Assembly (NCBI RefSeq): GCF_000152725.1
Contig: NZ_AAMO01000008.1
Coordinates: 124,001-188,000 of the forward strand
Length of the DNA stretch: 64,000 nucleotides
DNA from: Pseudooceanicola batsensis HTCC2597
GTDB taxonomy: Bacteria > Pseudomonadota > Alphaproteobacteria > Rhodobacterales > Rhodobacteraceae
Reading direction: 5' to 3'
Shown here: positions 7,748 to 16,212 of the stretch, piece after piece
How the letters are laid out: every line of letters begins with the position of its first letter
How positions within the stretch are numbered: position 1 is the stretch's first letter
Made by a program: the position numbers and the translations under genes
Notes under the pieces: generated by a model
Told to the model about the DNA's origin: nothing
What the model saw: the letters and a program-made list of their open reading frames with translations, nothing else
The model's database searches: none

Positions 7748-8344
7748 ATGCTCCGAGCCGAAATGGATAAGGGCGCCCTGCGCGTGCTGGTTGTCGAGGA
7801 CGATTTCCTGATCGCATCGACTCTTGCCAGCGATTTGCGGCGTCTGAACGCCACTGTCGTCGGTCCCTTCGCCGATATTCACGATGCGATGCAACATGTC
7901 GGGGATGTGGACGCGGCGATACTCGACGTGCGGATCCGGGACGAGATGGCCTTTCCCGTCGCCGACTGCCTGCTCAACAGCGAAACGCCGTTCCTGTTCT
8001 ACAGCGCCTACAACGGCGGCGCGATTCCGGGCCGGTTCGGCAATGTCGAATTGTTCAGCAAACCGACGAGCGGCCAGCGCCTTCTGCATCACCTACGCGC
8101 CCGTCGTGAGGCGGTACGCCCCGCGCCGCAGACCGATGTCGCCGCCGCTCTGCCGCCCCTCCGGCTCGAGGCGCGGCGCCTGATGCACGAAACCGAGGCG
8201 GCGGACCGGCTGGCCGAAGCCGCGCTGCGGCGGGCCATCGCCAGCCGGCTGCCCCTTCCGGATGAGCAGCGCGACCTCGAAGCCTGGCTCATCGACCTGC
8301 TGCGGGACGAATATCGCCGTAACGGCGCACGGCTGATGACCTGA
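7748..8344 (+). CDS. Response regulator: receiver plus sigma-region-2-like C-terminal domain
   Basis: A 198-residue protein. The N-terminal receiver (about 11-125) has VLVVEDDF, phospho-acceptor Asp60 in AAILDVRI, and the conserved Lys in LFSKPTSGQ. The tail (about 135-198) reads as an ECF sigma region-2 fold: PLRLEARRL, AADRLAEAALRRA, and DLEAWLIDLLRDEYRR. Canonical EcfG/PhyR sigma-2 sequences show L-AR-L, AD-LVQE-LLRA and LRAWLFTILRN in the same order and spacing. PhyR has the opposite order (sigma-like first, receiver last) and also has a sigma-4 part, which is missing here. ATG 7748 was chosen; 7763 is also possible. It sits downstream of the NepR-like gene. The sigma-mimic reading is inferred by eye. 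Confidence 0.8.
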   Translation: MLRAEMDKGALRVLVVEDDFLIASTLASDLRRLNATVVGPFADIHDAMQHVGDVDAAILDVRIRDEMAFPVADCLLNSETPFLFYSAYNGGAIPGRFGNVELFSKPTSGQRLLHHLRARREAVRPAPQTDVAAALPPLRLEARRLMHETEAADRLAEAALRRAIASRLPLPDEQRDLEAWLIDLLRDEYRRNGARLMT

Positions 8345-8380
8345 CATCGCGGCACCGGCCCGGCCTGGCGCCGCCTGACG

Positions 8381-9859
8381 TCAGGAGATCAGCGACAACA
8401 CCCAGTAGCACAGACCCGAGAGCACCGCCGCCGCCGGCACCGTCACCAACCAGGCCGCGACGATGGTGAGGAAATGGGACCGGCGCACCAGCTTGCGGCG
8501 CCGGCGTTCCTCTCTCGGGATCTGCTGGGCGGGCGGTCGGTTCTCATGGGCCAGCCGGGCGCGTCGTTCGGCGTGCCATTCGCGGAAAAAACCGACACCG
8601 AACACCGCGCCGACCGCGATATGCGTCGAACTGACCGGCAGGCCCAGCCACGACGCGGCGATGACCGTGACCGCGGCCGACAGCGCCACGCAATAGGCGC
8701 GCATCGGGTTCAGCTTGGTGATCTGTCCGCCGACCATGTGGATCAGTTTCGGGCCGAAGAGCATCAGGCCGACCGAGATGCCCAGGGCCCCGATGAGCAT
8801 CACCCAGACCGGGATGGCCACCTCGGCCGCGGCCCCGCCGGTCTCCTGCGCATAGACGATGGCGGCGAGGGGGCCGACCGCATTCGCGACGTCATTGGCG
8901 CCGTGTGCAAAGGACAGAAGCGCGGCGGAAATCACGAGAGGGAGCCGGAAGAGGATCTTGAGCGAGCGGTTCCGGTTCTCGAGCCCGCGCGACTGCCGCC
9001 GGATCAGCGGTGCGGCGGCGACGGCGCAGAGCACACCCGCCGCACCGCCGATGATCAGCGCCGTGCCGAGGTCGATGGACATCACCCGCTTCAGCCCCTT
9101 GAGCGCCAGGTAGCTCGCGAAGGCGGCGACCATCAGGCCGATCAGGACCGGGACCCAGCGTCGCGCCGCTGCGATCTTGTCCTCGACATAGATGACCTTC
9201 CACTTGATGAAGGCCAGCACGGCGGCCGCGAAGATCCCGCCGAGCGCGGGGGAGATCACCCAGCTGGCCGCGATAGCGCCCATGGTGGGCCAGCTGACCG
9301 CACCGAGCCCCGCCGCCGCGATCCCGGCGCCCATGACGCCGCCCACCACGGAATGCGTGGTCGAGACCGGGGCGCCGATATAGGTGGCCAGGTTGACCCA
9401 GAGCGCAGCCGAGAGAAGCGCGGCCATCATCGCCGTGACGAAGACGCGCCCGTCGGCGAGGCTTTCGGGCGCGACGATCCCCTTCGAGATCGTGTTCACC
9501 ACGTCGCCCCCGGCCAGAAGCGCGCCGGCGCTCTCGCAGACCGCCGCGATGGCGATGGCGCCCGCCATCGAGAGGGCGCGCGCCCCGACCGCCGGACCCA
9601 TGTTGTTGGCCACGTCGTTGGCGCCGATGTTCAGCGCCATGTAGGCGCCGAAGGCCGCCGCGACGATGACGAAGATCGAGCCCGGCGTCTGACCGACGAT
9701 CAGCCCGGCGGCAAGCGCGGCCACGGCCACGAAAAGCAGCGACAGACCCACCCCGATGAGCGGGCGCGCGGCATACATGGTCGCCGTTTCCAGCCGCGAC
9801 AGGCGGTTGAGGTCACGGTCGAGGGTCTGCCAGCTGTAGGAGCTGTCCGGGTCGCTCAT
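8381..9859 (-). CDS. pit: Inorganic phosphate permease, Pit/PHO4 family
   Basis: A 492-residue integral membrane protein with a cytoplasmic N-terminal tail of about 30 residues and roughly 10-12 hydrophobic segments. The PHO4 signature GANDVANN occurs near residue 79, and its inverted repeat FAHGANDVANAVGP occurs in the second half. This duplicated layout is diagnostic of low-affinity cation- or proton-coupled phosphate transporters. A Shine-Dalgarno (AGGAAGAG) precedes the start. It appears to be transcribed after the Nudix gene, with a 24-base gap. No PhoU-like gene is adjacent. Confidence 0.9.
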   Translation of the reverse strand: MSDPDSSYSWQTLDRDLNRLSRLETATMYAARPLIGVGLSLLFVAVAALAAGLIVGQTPGSIFVIVAAAFGAYMALNIGANDVANNMGPAVGARALSMAGAIAIAAVCESAGALLAGGDVVNTISKGIVAPESLADGRVFVTAMMAALLSAALWVNLATYIGAPVSTTHSVVGGVMGAGIAAAGLGAVSWPTMGAIAASWVISPALGGIFAAAVLAFIKWKVIYVEDKIAAARRWVPVLIGLMVAAFASYLALKGLKRVMSIDLGTALIIGGAAGVLCAVAAAPLIRRQSRGLENRNRSLKILFRLPLVISAALLSFAHGANDVANAVGPLAAIVYAQETGGAAAEVAIPVWVMLIGALGISVGLMLFGPKLIHMVGGQITKLNPMRAYCVALSAAVTVIAASWLGLPVSSTHIAVGAVFGVGFFREWHAERRARLAHENRPPAQQIPREERRRRKLVRRSHFLTIVAAWLVTVPAAAVLSGLCYWVLSLIS

Positions 9860-9883
9860 GGGTCTGCTCTTCCTGGAGGCATC

Positions 9884-10360
9884 CTATCGGGAGGCGCCGG
9901 TCAGCACGGCGTCGATCCCGGCAAGAAGATCTTTCAGTTCGGGCTCGTCCACCGCCTCGGCCGCCTCTTGCGGCGGCATCCAGCGACGGTCGCGCCGGCC
10001 GGCCTCGGGATAGTCGTCATAGAGGCTCATCGTATCGATGGCGTAGACATCCACGTCCGTCGGCACCGGAATGCCGCCGCGAAGGCGCTTGTCATAACGG
10101 TAGCGCCCGACATGCCGGGGCTCGTCCCCGCGCGGCTTGACGCCGGCCTCTTCCCAGGCTTCCTCGAGCGCGACACCCTTGGCATTGAAGCCGGTCTTGG
10201 GCCAGCCCTTGGGCAGGATCCAGCGCCGCGTATCGAGCGAGGTGATCAGCAGCACCTGCAGTTCGTCGTGATCCCACCTGTAGCACAGGGCCGCCACCTG
10301 ATAGCGTGACGGCCGTCTCAGCAGCGGCTGGATGTAGTCTGACCAGAATAATTTCAGCAT
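9884..10360 (-). CDS. Nudix hydrolase
   Basis: A 158-residue Nudix protein hydrolysing a nucleoside-diphosphate-linked or diphosphoinositol-type substrate. The Nudix box is KGWPKTGFNA then ALEEAWEEAGV (about residues 51-74), with the metal-binding EE pair at Glu70 and Glu71. The Glu six residues after the first Gly is replaced by Phe, as happens in the diphosphoinositol-phosphatase-like bacterial subgroup. ATG 10360 gives a start (MLKLFWSDYI) typical of this subgroup; a GTG at 10399 would add 13 residues without a good ribosome-binding site. Substrate unknown. Confidence 0.8.
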   Translation of the reverse strand: MLKLFWSDYIQPLLRRPSRYQVAALCYRWDHDELQVLLITSLDTRRWILPKGWPKTGFNAKGVALEEAWEEAGVKPRGDEPRHVGRYRYDKRLRGGIPVPTDVDVYAIDTMSLYDDYPEAGRRDRRWMPPQEAAEAVDEPELKDLLAGIDAVLTGASR

Positions 10361-10505
10361 CGGCTCACTTCGGGATCCCGGTGATGCATAGACTTTCACC
10401 TACTCGATCTCAATGCACTTCGGCCGAACTCTGTTCCCCCGAGGCCCCGACAACCGCTCGCACCGGCGCGAATGCGGATGCGGTTGCGGGTCCGGCAGGG
10501 GTTCC

Positions 10506-11789
10506 TCAGAATCCGCTGATGCGCGGCAGCCAGGTCGACAGCGCCGGCACGAAGGTGATCAGAAGCAGCGCCGCCCCGAGCGCGAGGAAGAAGGGCGGCA
10601 TCTCGCGGACCAGGGTCGAGGGTTTCAGGGAGACGGTCGAGGAGACGACGAATATCAGGCTGCCGACCGGCGGCGTGGTCAGTCCCAGCGTGAGGTTGAC
10701 GATCACAATGACGGCGAAGTGGTTCGGGTCGATCCCGAGCGCAAAACTGATGGGCGCGAGGATCGGCACGAGGATCATCACCCCCGGCAGCGGATCCATG
10801 AAGAGCCCGAACCCCAGCAGGAGCACGTTGACCGTGAGCAGGAAGACGATCGGCGAAAGCTCCCAGGCGATGATCGTCTCGGCCAGGAACTGCGGAACGC
10901 TTTCGATGATCAGCACCCAGGCGAAGGCGCGGGCCGCGCCGAGGATCAGCAGCACGGCGCCGGAGGTCAGAGCCGCGCGCAGCACGATCCCCGGCAGATC
11001 GGCCAGCCGGAGCGAGCGATAGACGAACATGCCGACGAACAGAGCGTAGAACACGGCGATGACCGAGGCTTCGGTCGGGGTGAAGATTCCGAAACGGATG
11101 CCGCCGACGATCAGGATGACGAGGAACAGCGCCGGCAGGGCATAGAGCGCGATGCGCGCGATCTCGGCCAGGGGCGGCATCGGCGCGCCCGAGGCATAGT
11201 TGCGCCGGCGGCTGATCCGGGCGTTGGCGATCAGGACCATCGCCGTGATCAGCAGCCCCGGCAGGACGCCGGCCATGAAGAGCGAGCCGACCGAGACCTC
11301 CTGATCCTGCATGGCGTAGATGATCATGGTGATCGAGGGCGGGATGATCGGGCCCACGACGGCGCTGGCGATGGTTAGCGCGCCGGCATAGGGGCGGTCG
11401 TAGCCGCCCTTCTCCATCATCCGGATCATCATGGTGCCGGGGCCCGCCGCATCGGCCAGCGCGCTGCCCGAGATGCCGGCGAACATGGCCGAGCTGATCA
11501 CGTTGGCATGACCCAGCCCGCCGCGCATGTGCCCGACGAAGGACTGCGCCAGCCGCAGGATCGCCAGCGTCACGGCGCCGCCGGTCATGATCTCGGAGGC
11601 GAGGATGAAGAACGGCACGGCCAGCAGCGGAAAGCTGTCGAGACCCGAGAACATCTCCTTGACCACGACGAGGTGCGGGTAGCTCGAGGCGAGGCTGATC
11701 GCTGCGAAGACCGAAATGGCCATGGCGAACGCCACCGGAATGCCGAGCGCCAGCAGCAGGAACAGCGCGGGAAAGAGGATCTCAGCCAT
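10506..11789 (-). CDS. dctM: TRAP transporter large permease (DctM)
   Basis: A 427-residue, very hydrophobic protein with about 12 transmembrane helices, the ion-coupled translocation subunit of a TRAP importer. Family signatures include the N-terminal PALFLLLALGIPVAFA, GGGL-type GHMRGGLGHANV, and PIIPPSITMIIY. Its start overlaps the end of dctQ by 8 bases. It is the last gene of the minus-strand ALDH-dehydrogenase-dctP-dctQ-dctM operon. The transported compound is probably a hydroxy- or keto-carboxylate, judging from the two dehydrogenases upstream. Confidence 0.9.
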   Translation of the reverse strand: MAEILFPALFLLLALGIPVAFAMAISVFAAISLASSYPHLVVVKEMFSGLDSFPLLAVPFFILASEIMTGGAVTLAILRLAQSFVGHMRGGLGHANVISSAMFAGISGSALADAAGPGTMMIRMMEKGGYDRPYAGALTIASAVVGPIIPPSITMIIYAMQDQEVSVGSLFMAGVLPGLLITAMVLIANARISRRRNYASGAPMPPLAEIARIALYALPALFLVILIVGGIRFGIFTPTEASVIAVFYALFVGMFVYRSLRLADLPGIVLRAALTSGAVLLILGAARAFAWVLIIESVPQFLAETIIAWELSPIVFLLTVNVLLLGFGLFMDPLPGVMILVPILAPISFALGIDPNHFAVIVIVNLTLGLTTPPVGSLIFVVSSTVSLKPSTLVREMPPFFLALGAALLLITFVPALSTWLPRISGF

Positions 11790-12309
11790 CGGCGCCGCCG
11801 GGGAGAGTGTTGTCGTCGGTATCGGCGGTCCCGAGGGGCTTGTATGTCCCTGCCAGGATGAAGGGGCGCGCGATCAGCAGCAGGTGCAGGATGAGCAGCG
11901 TGAAGCCCACGGGCATGGCGGCATAGACGTAGAGAAAGGGCAGCCGCAGGGCGGGCGTGACCTGATACTGCATCCGCTGGGCGTACTGCCAGCCGACATG
12001 CACCATGAACCCGAAGAAGATCAGCAGGATCACGACAATCGCCGCCCGCAGCAGACGGTGGCCGGTGCGCGGCAGGACATCCTGCAGGTTGGTGATGGCG
12101 ACGTGGCCGCCGACCCGCAGGATGAGACCGGCGCCCGAGAACGTCAGCCAGATCATCAGATAGCGCGCCGCCTCGTCCGCCCATGGCAACGAATGCGAGG
12201 TCAGGTAGCGCAGCGAGATGTTGTATCCGACGATGAGCGCCATCGCCGACAGCATCAGGATCAATGCCCAGCCGTTCAGCGCGACGAACAGGTTTTCCAG
12301 CCGTTTCAC
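11782..12309 (-). CDS. dctQ: TRAP transporter small permease (DctQ)
   Basis: A 175-residue protein with four transmembrane helices, the small membrane subunit that pairs with DctM. The motif SLPWADEAARYLMIWLTF (near residues 36-55) is the conserved DctQ helix-2 region. It uses a GTG start (12309) followed by KRLENLFVALN. It lies between dctP (52-base gap holding a strong hairpin) and dctM (8-base overlap). Confidence 0.88.
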   Translation of the reverse strand: MKRLENLFVALNGWALILMLSAMALIVGYNISLRYLTSHSLPWADEAARYLMIWLTFSGAGLILRVGGHVAITNLQDVLPRTGHRLLRAAIVVILLIFFGFMVHVGWQYAQRMQYQVTPALRLPFLYVYAAMPVGFTLLILHLLLIARPFILAGTYKPLGTADTDDNTLPGGADG

Positions 12310-12328
12310 GCGGCGCCCCCGGAACGAG

Positions 12329-12353
12329 CGCCGGCGCCGCGGGGGCGCCGGCG
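12329..12353 (-). promoter_or_regulatory. GC-rich hairpin between dctP and dctQ
   Basis: A perfect 10-bp inverted repeat (CGCCGGCGCC, 5-base loop, GGCGCCGGCG) fills most of the dctP-dctQ gap. There is no T-run. Such hairpins behind binding-protein genes commonly stabilise the upstream message or partly stop transcription, so that the binding protein is made in excess over the permeases. Confidence 0.55.
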
Positions 12354-12361
12354 GGTCGCCT

Positions 12362-13342
12362 TCACTCGAAGTTCACGATCGAGTCCACAAGGGCCTTGTT
12401 GTAGGTCTTGTAGTACTCTTCGTAGGCCGAGGTGATCGAGCTCTGGAACTCGGACTTTTCATCGGCCGACAGTTCGTTGACCTTCATGCCGCGCTCTTTC
12501 AGCGTCTCGACGCCGGTGGTTTCCACGTCGTCGACATAGGCGCGCATCGCGGCGACGGCCTCGGTCGCGCCCTTTTCGAAGGCGGCCTTCTGCTCGTCCG
12601 TCAAACCTTCCCAAAACGGTTTCGACACCAGCAGCATCGCGGGCGAATAGACGTGGCCCGAGAGGGTCAGGTATTCCTGCACCTCGTCCAGCTTCACCGA
12701 GACGATCACCGACAGCGGGTTTTCCTGACCGTCGATCACGCCCTGCTGGAGGGACGAGATGACCTCGGGCCAGGCCATCGGCGTCGGCGCCGCGCCCATG
12801 GCGTTGAAGGCGGCCAGGTGGACCGGGTTCTCCATCGTGCGGATCTTGAGGCCCTCGACATCGGCAGGCGTGTGGATCGCATTGCGGTTGTTGGTGATGT
12901 GGCGGAAGCCCTGTTCGCCCCAGGCCAGACCGTGCAGGCCGACATCGTCGAACTTGGCCAGGATTTCCTGCCCGATCTCCCCGTCCAGCACGGCGCGGGC
13001 GTGTCCGAGATCGCGGAACAGGAAGGGGATGTCGAAGACGCCGGTGTCGGGCACGAAGTTCGCCAGCGTGCCGGAGGAGACGATGGTCGCCTCGATGGTG
13101 CCGAGCTGAAGGCCCTCGATCACCTCGCGCTCACCGCCGAGGCCGGAGGAGGGGAAGTGGTTGAATTCGAAATCGTCGCCGGTTTCGGCCGTCACGACCT
13201 CTTCCAGTTTCGCCGCGGCGACGCCGTAATGGCTGTCGGGCGCGAGAGCATAACCGATCTTGACTTCGGTCTGCGCGAGCGCCGGCAGGCCGAGTGCCAC
13301 AAGGAAGCCGGCCGATGCCAGCCCACGGATAACGAACGTCAT
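12362..13342 (-). CDS. dctP: TRAP transporter substrate-binding protein (DctP)
   Basis: A 326-residue periplasmic solute-binding protein with a clear signal peptide (MTFVIRGLASAGFLVALG, cleaved after PALAQ near residue 24). DctP-family features include KIGYALAPDSHYG, the substrate-contact region EVIEGLQLGTIEATIV, the carboxylate-binding Arg in GLKIRTMENP, and PEVISSLQQGVIDGQENP. It heads the transport part of the operon behind the two dehydrogenases. A purine-rich site (GGGAGGAAATCC) precedes its ATG. Confidence 0.9.
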   Translation of the reverse strand: MTFVIRGLASAGFLVALGLPALAQTEVKIGYALAPDSHYGVAAAKLEEVVTAETGDDFEFNHFPSSGLGGEREVIEGLQLGTIEATIVSSGTLANFVPDTGVFDIPFLFRDLGHARAVLDGEIGQEILAKFDDVGLHGLAWGEQGFRHITNNRNAIHTPADVEGLKIRTMENPVHLAAFNAMGAAPTPMAWPEVISSLQQGVIDGQENPLSVIVSVKLDEVQEYLTLSGHVYSPAMLLVSKPFWEGLTDEQKAAFEKGATEAVAAMRAYVDDVETTGVETLKERGMKVNELSADEKSEFQSSITSAYEEYYKTYNKALVDSIVNFE

Positions 13343-13439
13343 GGATTTCCTCCCAATGAATGCCGTAATTTGCTACACAAGCGTCTTTCCTTAGACAACC
13401 CCGACCGGACCTGTCCGCGCGGCATCACGGGCGCGGCGG

Positions 13440-14321
13440 TCAGCCTTCGGGATCGCGCCGGAACAGGCTGACCAGTTCCGGAACATAGGCATCGCCGCGC
13501 CCGGCCTCGACCGGCTGTGCCAGCGCTGCATGGACGCCGTCGGCGATGGTCGTTCGGGCGCCGGCGGCCTCGGACATCACCCGGTAATAGCCGATGTCCT
13601 TCTGCGCGTTCGACACGAAGAAGGGCAGCCCCTCGCGGTCGCCCTGGGTGATGTAGGGCGCCAGCCGGTCCAGCGCCGCGCTGGCGCCGCCGCCACCGGC
13701 CAGCACGTCGACGAAGACCTGCGGATCGACGTCCGCGTCGGCGGCCTGCGCCGCGGCTTCGGCGAGAAGGGTCATGAACCCGACCGAGACATAGTTGTGC
13801 AGCAGCTTGAGCCGGTGCCCGTGGCCGAGCGCGCCGACGTGGTCCACCCGTTCGGTGAAGGAGGCCAGCACGGGCCGGACCCTGTCGAGCACCTCGGCCG
13901 CGCCGCCCGCGAGCAGGTTGAGCGTGCCCTCATGCGCATGTTTCGCGGTGCGCGTCATCGGCGCGTCGATATAGTCGCCGCCCGCCGCACGCACCGCATC
14001 GGCCATGCGCAGGGTCGTCTCGGGCAGGGAGGTGGAACAGTCCACCACTACCGCGCCGGCCCGGAGCGCCGTGGCCAGCCCGCCTTCGCCTGCGACGATG
14101 GCCTCGACCTGGGGCGAGCCGGTGACGCAGAGGATCACGACGTCCGACACCGCCGCGACCTCGGCCGGGGTGGCGCAGGGCGTGCCGCCCAGGTCGCGGA
14201 TCTCGTCGGTCGGCTGATTGCCCGGGTGGTCCAGGAAACTGAGGCCGAATCCGCCTCGCGACAGAACGTTGCGCGCGATGCCGTGGCCCATGAGGCCGAC
14301 GCCGATGATGCCGACATGCAT
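13440..14321 (-). CDS. NAD(P)-dependent beta-hydroxyacid dehydrogenase (3-hydroxyisobutyrate dehydrogenase family)
   Basis: A 293-residue oxidoreductase of the MmsB/GarR/YihU family. The Rossmann motif GVGLMG is at residues 7-12. The substrate motif DAPMTRTAKHAHEGTL is near 119-134, where the usual SGG triplet is replaced by TRT. The catalytic Lys is about Lys172 in HRLKLLHNY. The aldehyde dehydrogenase gene is 40 bases upstream and the TRAP importer is downstream. A plausible role is interconversion of an imported hydroxy-acid and its semialdehyde, with the ALDH completing oxidation. The altered substrate motif suggests a substrate other than 3-hydroxyisobutyrate. Confidence 0.85.
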   Translation of the reverse strand: MHVGIIGVGLMGHGIARNVLSRGGFGLSFLDHPGNQPTDEIRDLGGTPCATPAEVAAVSDVVILCVTGSPQVEAIVAGEGGLATALRAGAVVVDCSTSLPETTLRMADAVRAAGGDYIDAPMTRTAKHAHEGTLNLLAGGAAEVLDRVRPVLASFTERVDHVGALGHGHRLKLLHNYVSVGFMTLLAEAAAQAADADVDPQVFVDVLAGGGGASAALDRLAPYITQGDREGLPFFVSNAQKDIGYYRVMSEAAGARTTIADGVHAALAQPVEAGRGDAYVPELVSLFRRDPEG

Positions 14322-14361
14322 GATGATCTCTCCTGTCCTGGTGCCGTGGCGCGATCCGGTC

Positions 14362-15849
14362 TCAGTCCGCGTTGATCCAGATCGCCTTGGTGTCGAGGTA
14401 TTCTTCCATGTGCTCGGTCCCGCCTTCGCGGCCGTAGCCCGACATCTTCATGCCGCCGAAGGGAACCGCCGGGTCGATGGCGTGGTACATGTTCACCCAG
14501 ACCGAGCCGGCCCTGAGCCGGTGCGCCAGCTTGTGCGCGGTGCCCAGGTGGGTCGAGAAGACGCCGGCCGCCAGCCCGTAGGGCGTCGCGTTGGCCCGCG
14601 CGACGACCTCGTCGAGCGTGTCGAAGGGCATGGCCGAGATCACGGGCCCGAAGATCTCCTCGCGCGCGACGCTCATCCCGTCGGTGACGCCGCCCAGAAC
14701 CGTCGGCTGGAAGAAATGCCCGCCCTCGAGCCCCGCGCCGGTCGCCCGGCCGCCGCCGGTCAGCACCTGCGCGCCCTCTTCGGGGCCGGAGGCGAGGAAG
14801 CCGGCGATCCGGTCCGCCTGACGGGCCGAAATGATCGGCCCGATGTCCGTGCCGGTGTCGATGCCGTGCCCGATCCTGAGCGATGCGGCGTATTCGGCCA
14901 CCCGCCGGGTGAATTCGTCATGGATCTCGCGCGCGACGAAGAGCCGCGAGCCGGCGATGCAAATCTGGCCGGAGTTGGCGAAGACCGCCATCGCGGCGAC
15001 CGGGACCGCCTTTTCGATATCCGCGTCGCGGCAGACGATCACCGGGCTCTTGCCGCCCAGTTCGAGTGAAACCCGCTTGAGTGTGCCGGTCGCGGCGCGG
15101 GCGATGGCCTGGCCGGTGGCGGTCGAGCCCGTAAAGACGATCTTGTCCACGTCCGGGTGTTCCGCCAGCGCCGCGCCCGCCTCGGCGCCAAGGCCCGTGA
15201 CGACGTTCAGCACCCCCTCGGGCAGCCCCGCCTCCTGCATCAGGCGGGCGATCATCAGCACGGTGAGCGACGCCTCCTCGGAGGGTTTGAGCACGACGGT
15301 GCAGCCCGTGGCGATGGCCGGCGCGATCTTCCAGACCGATCCGGCGATCGGGGCGTTCCAGGGGATGATGGCCCCCACCACGCCCACGGGTTCCCGCACC
15401 GTCTGCGAATAGATCTCGCCCGGGAAGGAATTGGGAATGGTCGCGCCGTGGATGGCGACGGCCTGCCCGGCGTAGAACCGCAGCATCCCCAGCACCCGGC
15501 GGCTGTTGGCCAGAGTGCGCTGTATCGGCATCCCCATGTCGAGCGTGTCGGAGAGGCAGAGATCTTCCCACTCGGCCTCGAACCGCTCCGCGATGCGCAG
15601 CAGCAGGGCCTGCCGCTCGAACGGGGTCCATTTCGACCAGGACCCCTCGAAGGCACGGCGCGCGGCAGAGACGGCCGCGTCGACATCGGCGGCGCCTCCG
15701 CGCGGCACCGTGGCCAGCAGGCTGCCGTCGGCCGGATTGCGCGCCTCGATCACCTCGCCCGACCGGGCCTCGCACCATTGGCCGCCGATGAACATCCGGC
15801 GAAATCCGCCGTCGTAAAGAGCCTCGGCCTCAGCGTTCCAGTCCTTCAT
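14362..15849 (-). CDS. Aldehyde dehydrogenase (NAD(P)-dependent)
   Basis: A 495-residue member of the ALDH superfamily (betaine/aldehyde type). The nucleotide-binding region has IIPWNAP and FTGSTATGQ. The general base is Glu263 in SLELGGKSP and the nucleophile is Cys297 in ANSGQICIAGS. The C-terminal PFGGMKMSGYGREGG is intact. The start at 15849 follows an AAGGGAACGGCGAC site; an in-frame upstream extension to 16023 has no family similarity and is dropped. It is the first gene of the minus-strand operon with a hydroxyacid dehydrogenase and TRAP importer. Specificity cannot be read from sequence. Confidence 0.9.
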   Translation of the reverse strand: MKDWNAEAEALYDGGFRRMFIGGQWCEARSGEVIEARNPADGSLLATVPRGGAADVDAAVSAARRAFEGSWSKWTPFERQALLLRIAERFEAEWEDLCLSDTLDMGMPIQRTLANSRRVLGMLRFYAGQAVAIHGATIPNSFPGEIYSQTVREPVGVVGAIIPWNAPIAGSVWKIAPAIATGCTVVLKPSEEASLTVLMIARLMQEAGLPEGVLNVVTGLGAEAGAALAEHPDVDKIVFTGSTATGQAIARAATGTLKRVSLELGGKSPVIVCRDADIEKAVPVAAMAVFANSGQICIAGSRLFVAREIHDEFTRRVAEYAASLRIGHGIDTGTDIGPIISARQADRIAGFLASGPEEGAQVLTGGGRATGAGLEGGHFFQPTVLGGVTDGMSVAREEIFGPVISAMPFDTLDEVVARANATPYGLAAGVFSTHLGTAHKLAHRLRAGSVWVNMYHAIDPAVPFGGMKMSGYGREGGTEHMEEYLDTKAIWINAD

Positions 15850-16083
15850 GTCGCCGTTCCCTTGCGTGATCTGCCTTTGCGTCGGACCGGTGGCCATTCG
15901 GGTGTCGGCGCGTGACGACCGGTCGCGCGGTCTGTCTACACCCGCGGCTTCGCGGAACGCCAGTCCATTGCGCCCCCCTCGCGGCCGCCGCGGGATCGGT
16001 CGGCATGATCCGCGACGGCGCACGATTCAGAACCATTGGACAACCGCGTCGGGTGCGTTAAGTCTGTGAGGGACCGACGCGAG

Positions 16084-16135
16084 TTGACAACAAAAATGCC
16101 GGCGCCTACCGTCCGGCCAACATACTCGTGAGTAT
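16084..16135 (+). promoter_or_regulatory. Promoter and operator-like palindrome upstream of the Liv-type operon
   Basis: TTGACA at 16084-16089, 17 bases, then TACCGT at 16107-16112 make a plausible sigma-70 promoter. Just downstream, ATACTC-GT-GAGTAT at 16122-16135 is a 14-base near-perfect palindrome, well placed for repression. The whole 15850-16208 gap contains no other recognisable element. No dedicated regulator gene is adjacent. Confidence 0.45.
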
Positions 16136-16164
16136 TTCTTTTGGCCCTGGGAGGAGGTCGAAAC

Positions 16165-16212
16165 GTGACATCAGAATTGCGCGGACGAACCATGCCTTGG
16201 CGATCGGCATGA
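16165..16212 (+). CDS. 15-codon leader ORF coupled to the ABC ATPase start
   Basis: The best Shine-Dalgarno in this region (GGGAGGAGG) lies before a GTG at 16165, not before the ATPase start. The frame encodes MTSELRGRTMPWRSA and stops at TGA 16210-16212, overlapping the ATPase ATG at 16209 (ATGA). This looks like a translated leader that delivers ribosomes to the first importer gene by re-initiation. It contains no run of a single amino acid that would suggest classic attenuation. Confidence 0.4.
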   Translation: MTSELRGRTMPWRSA

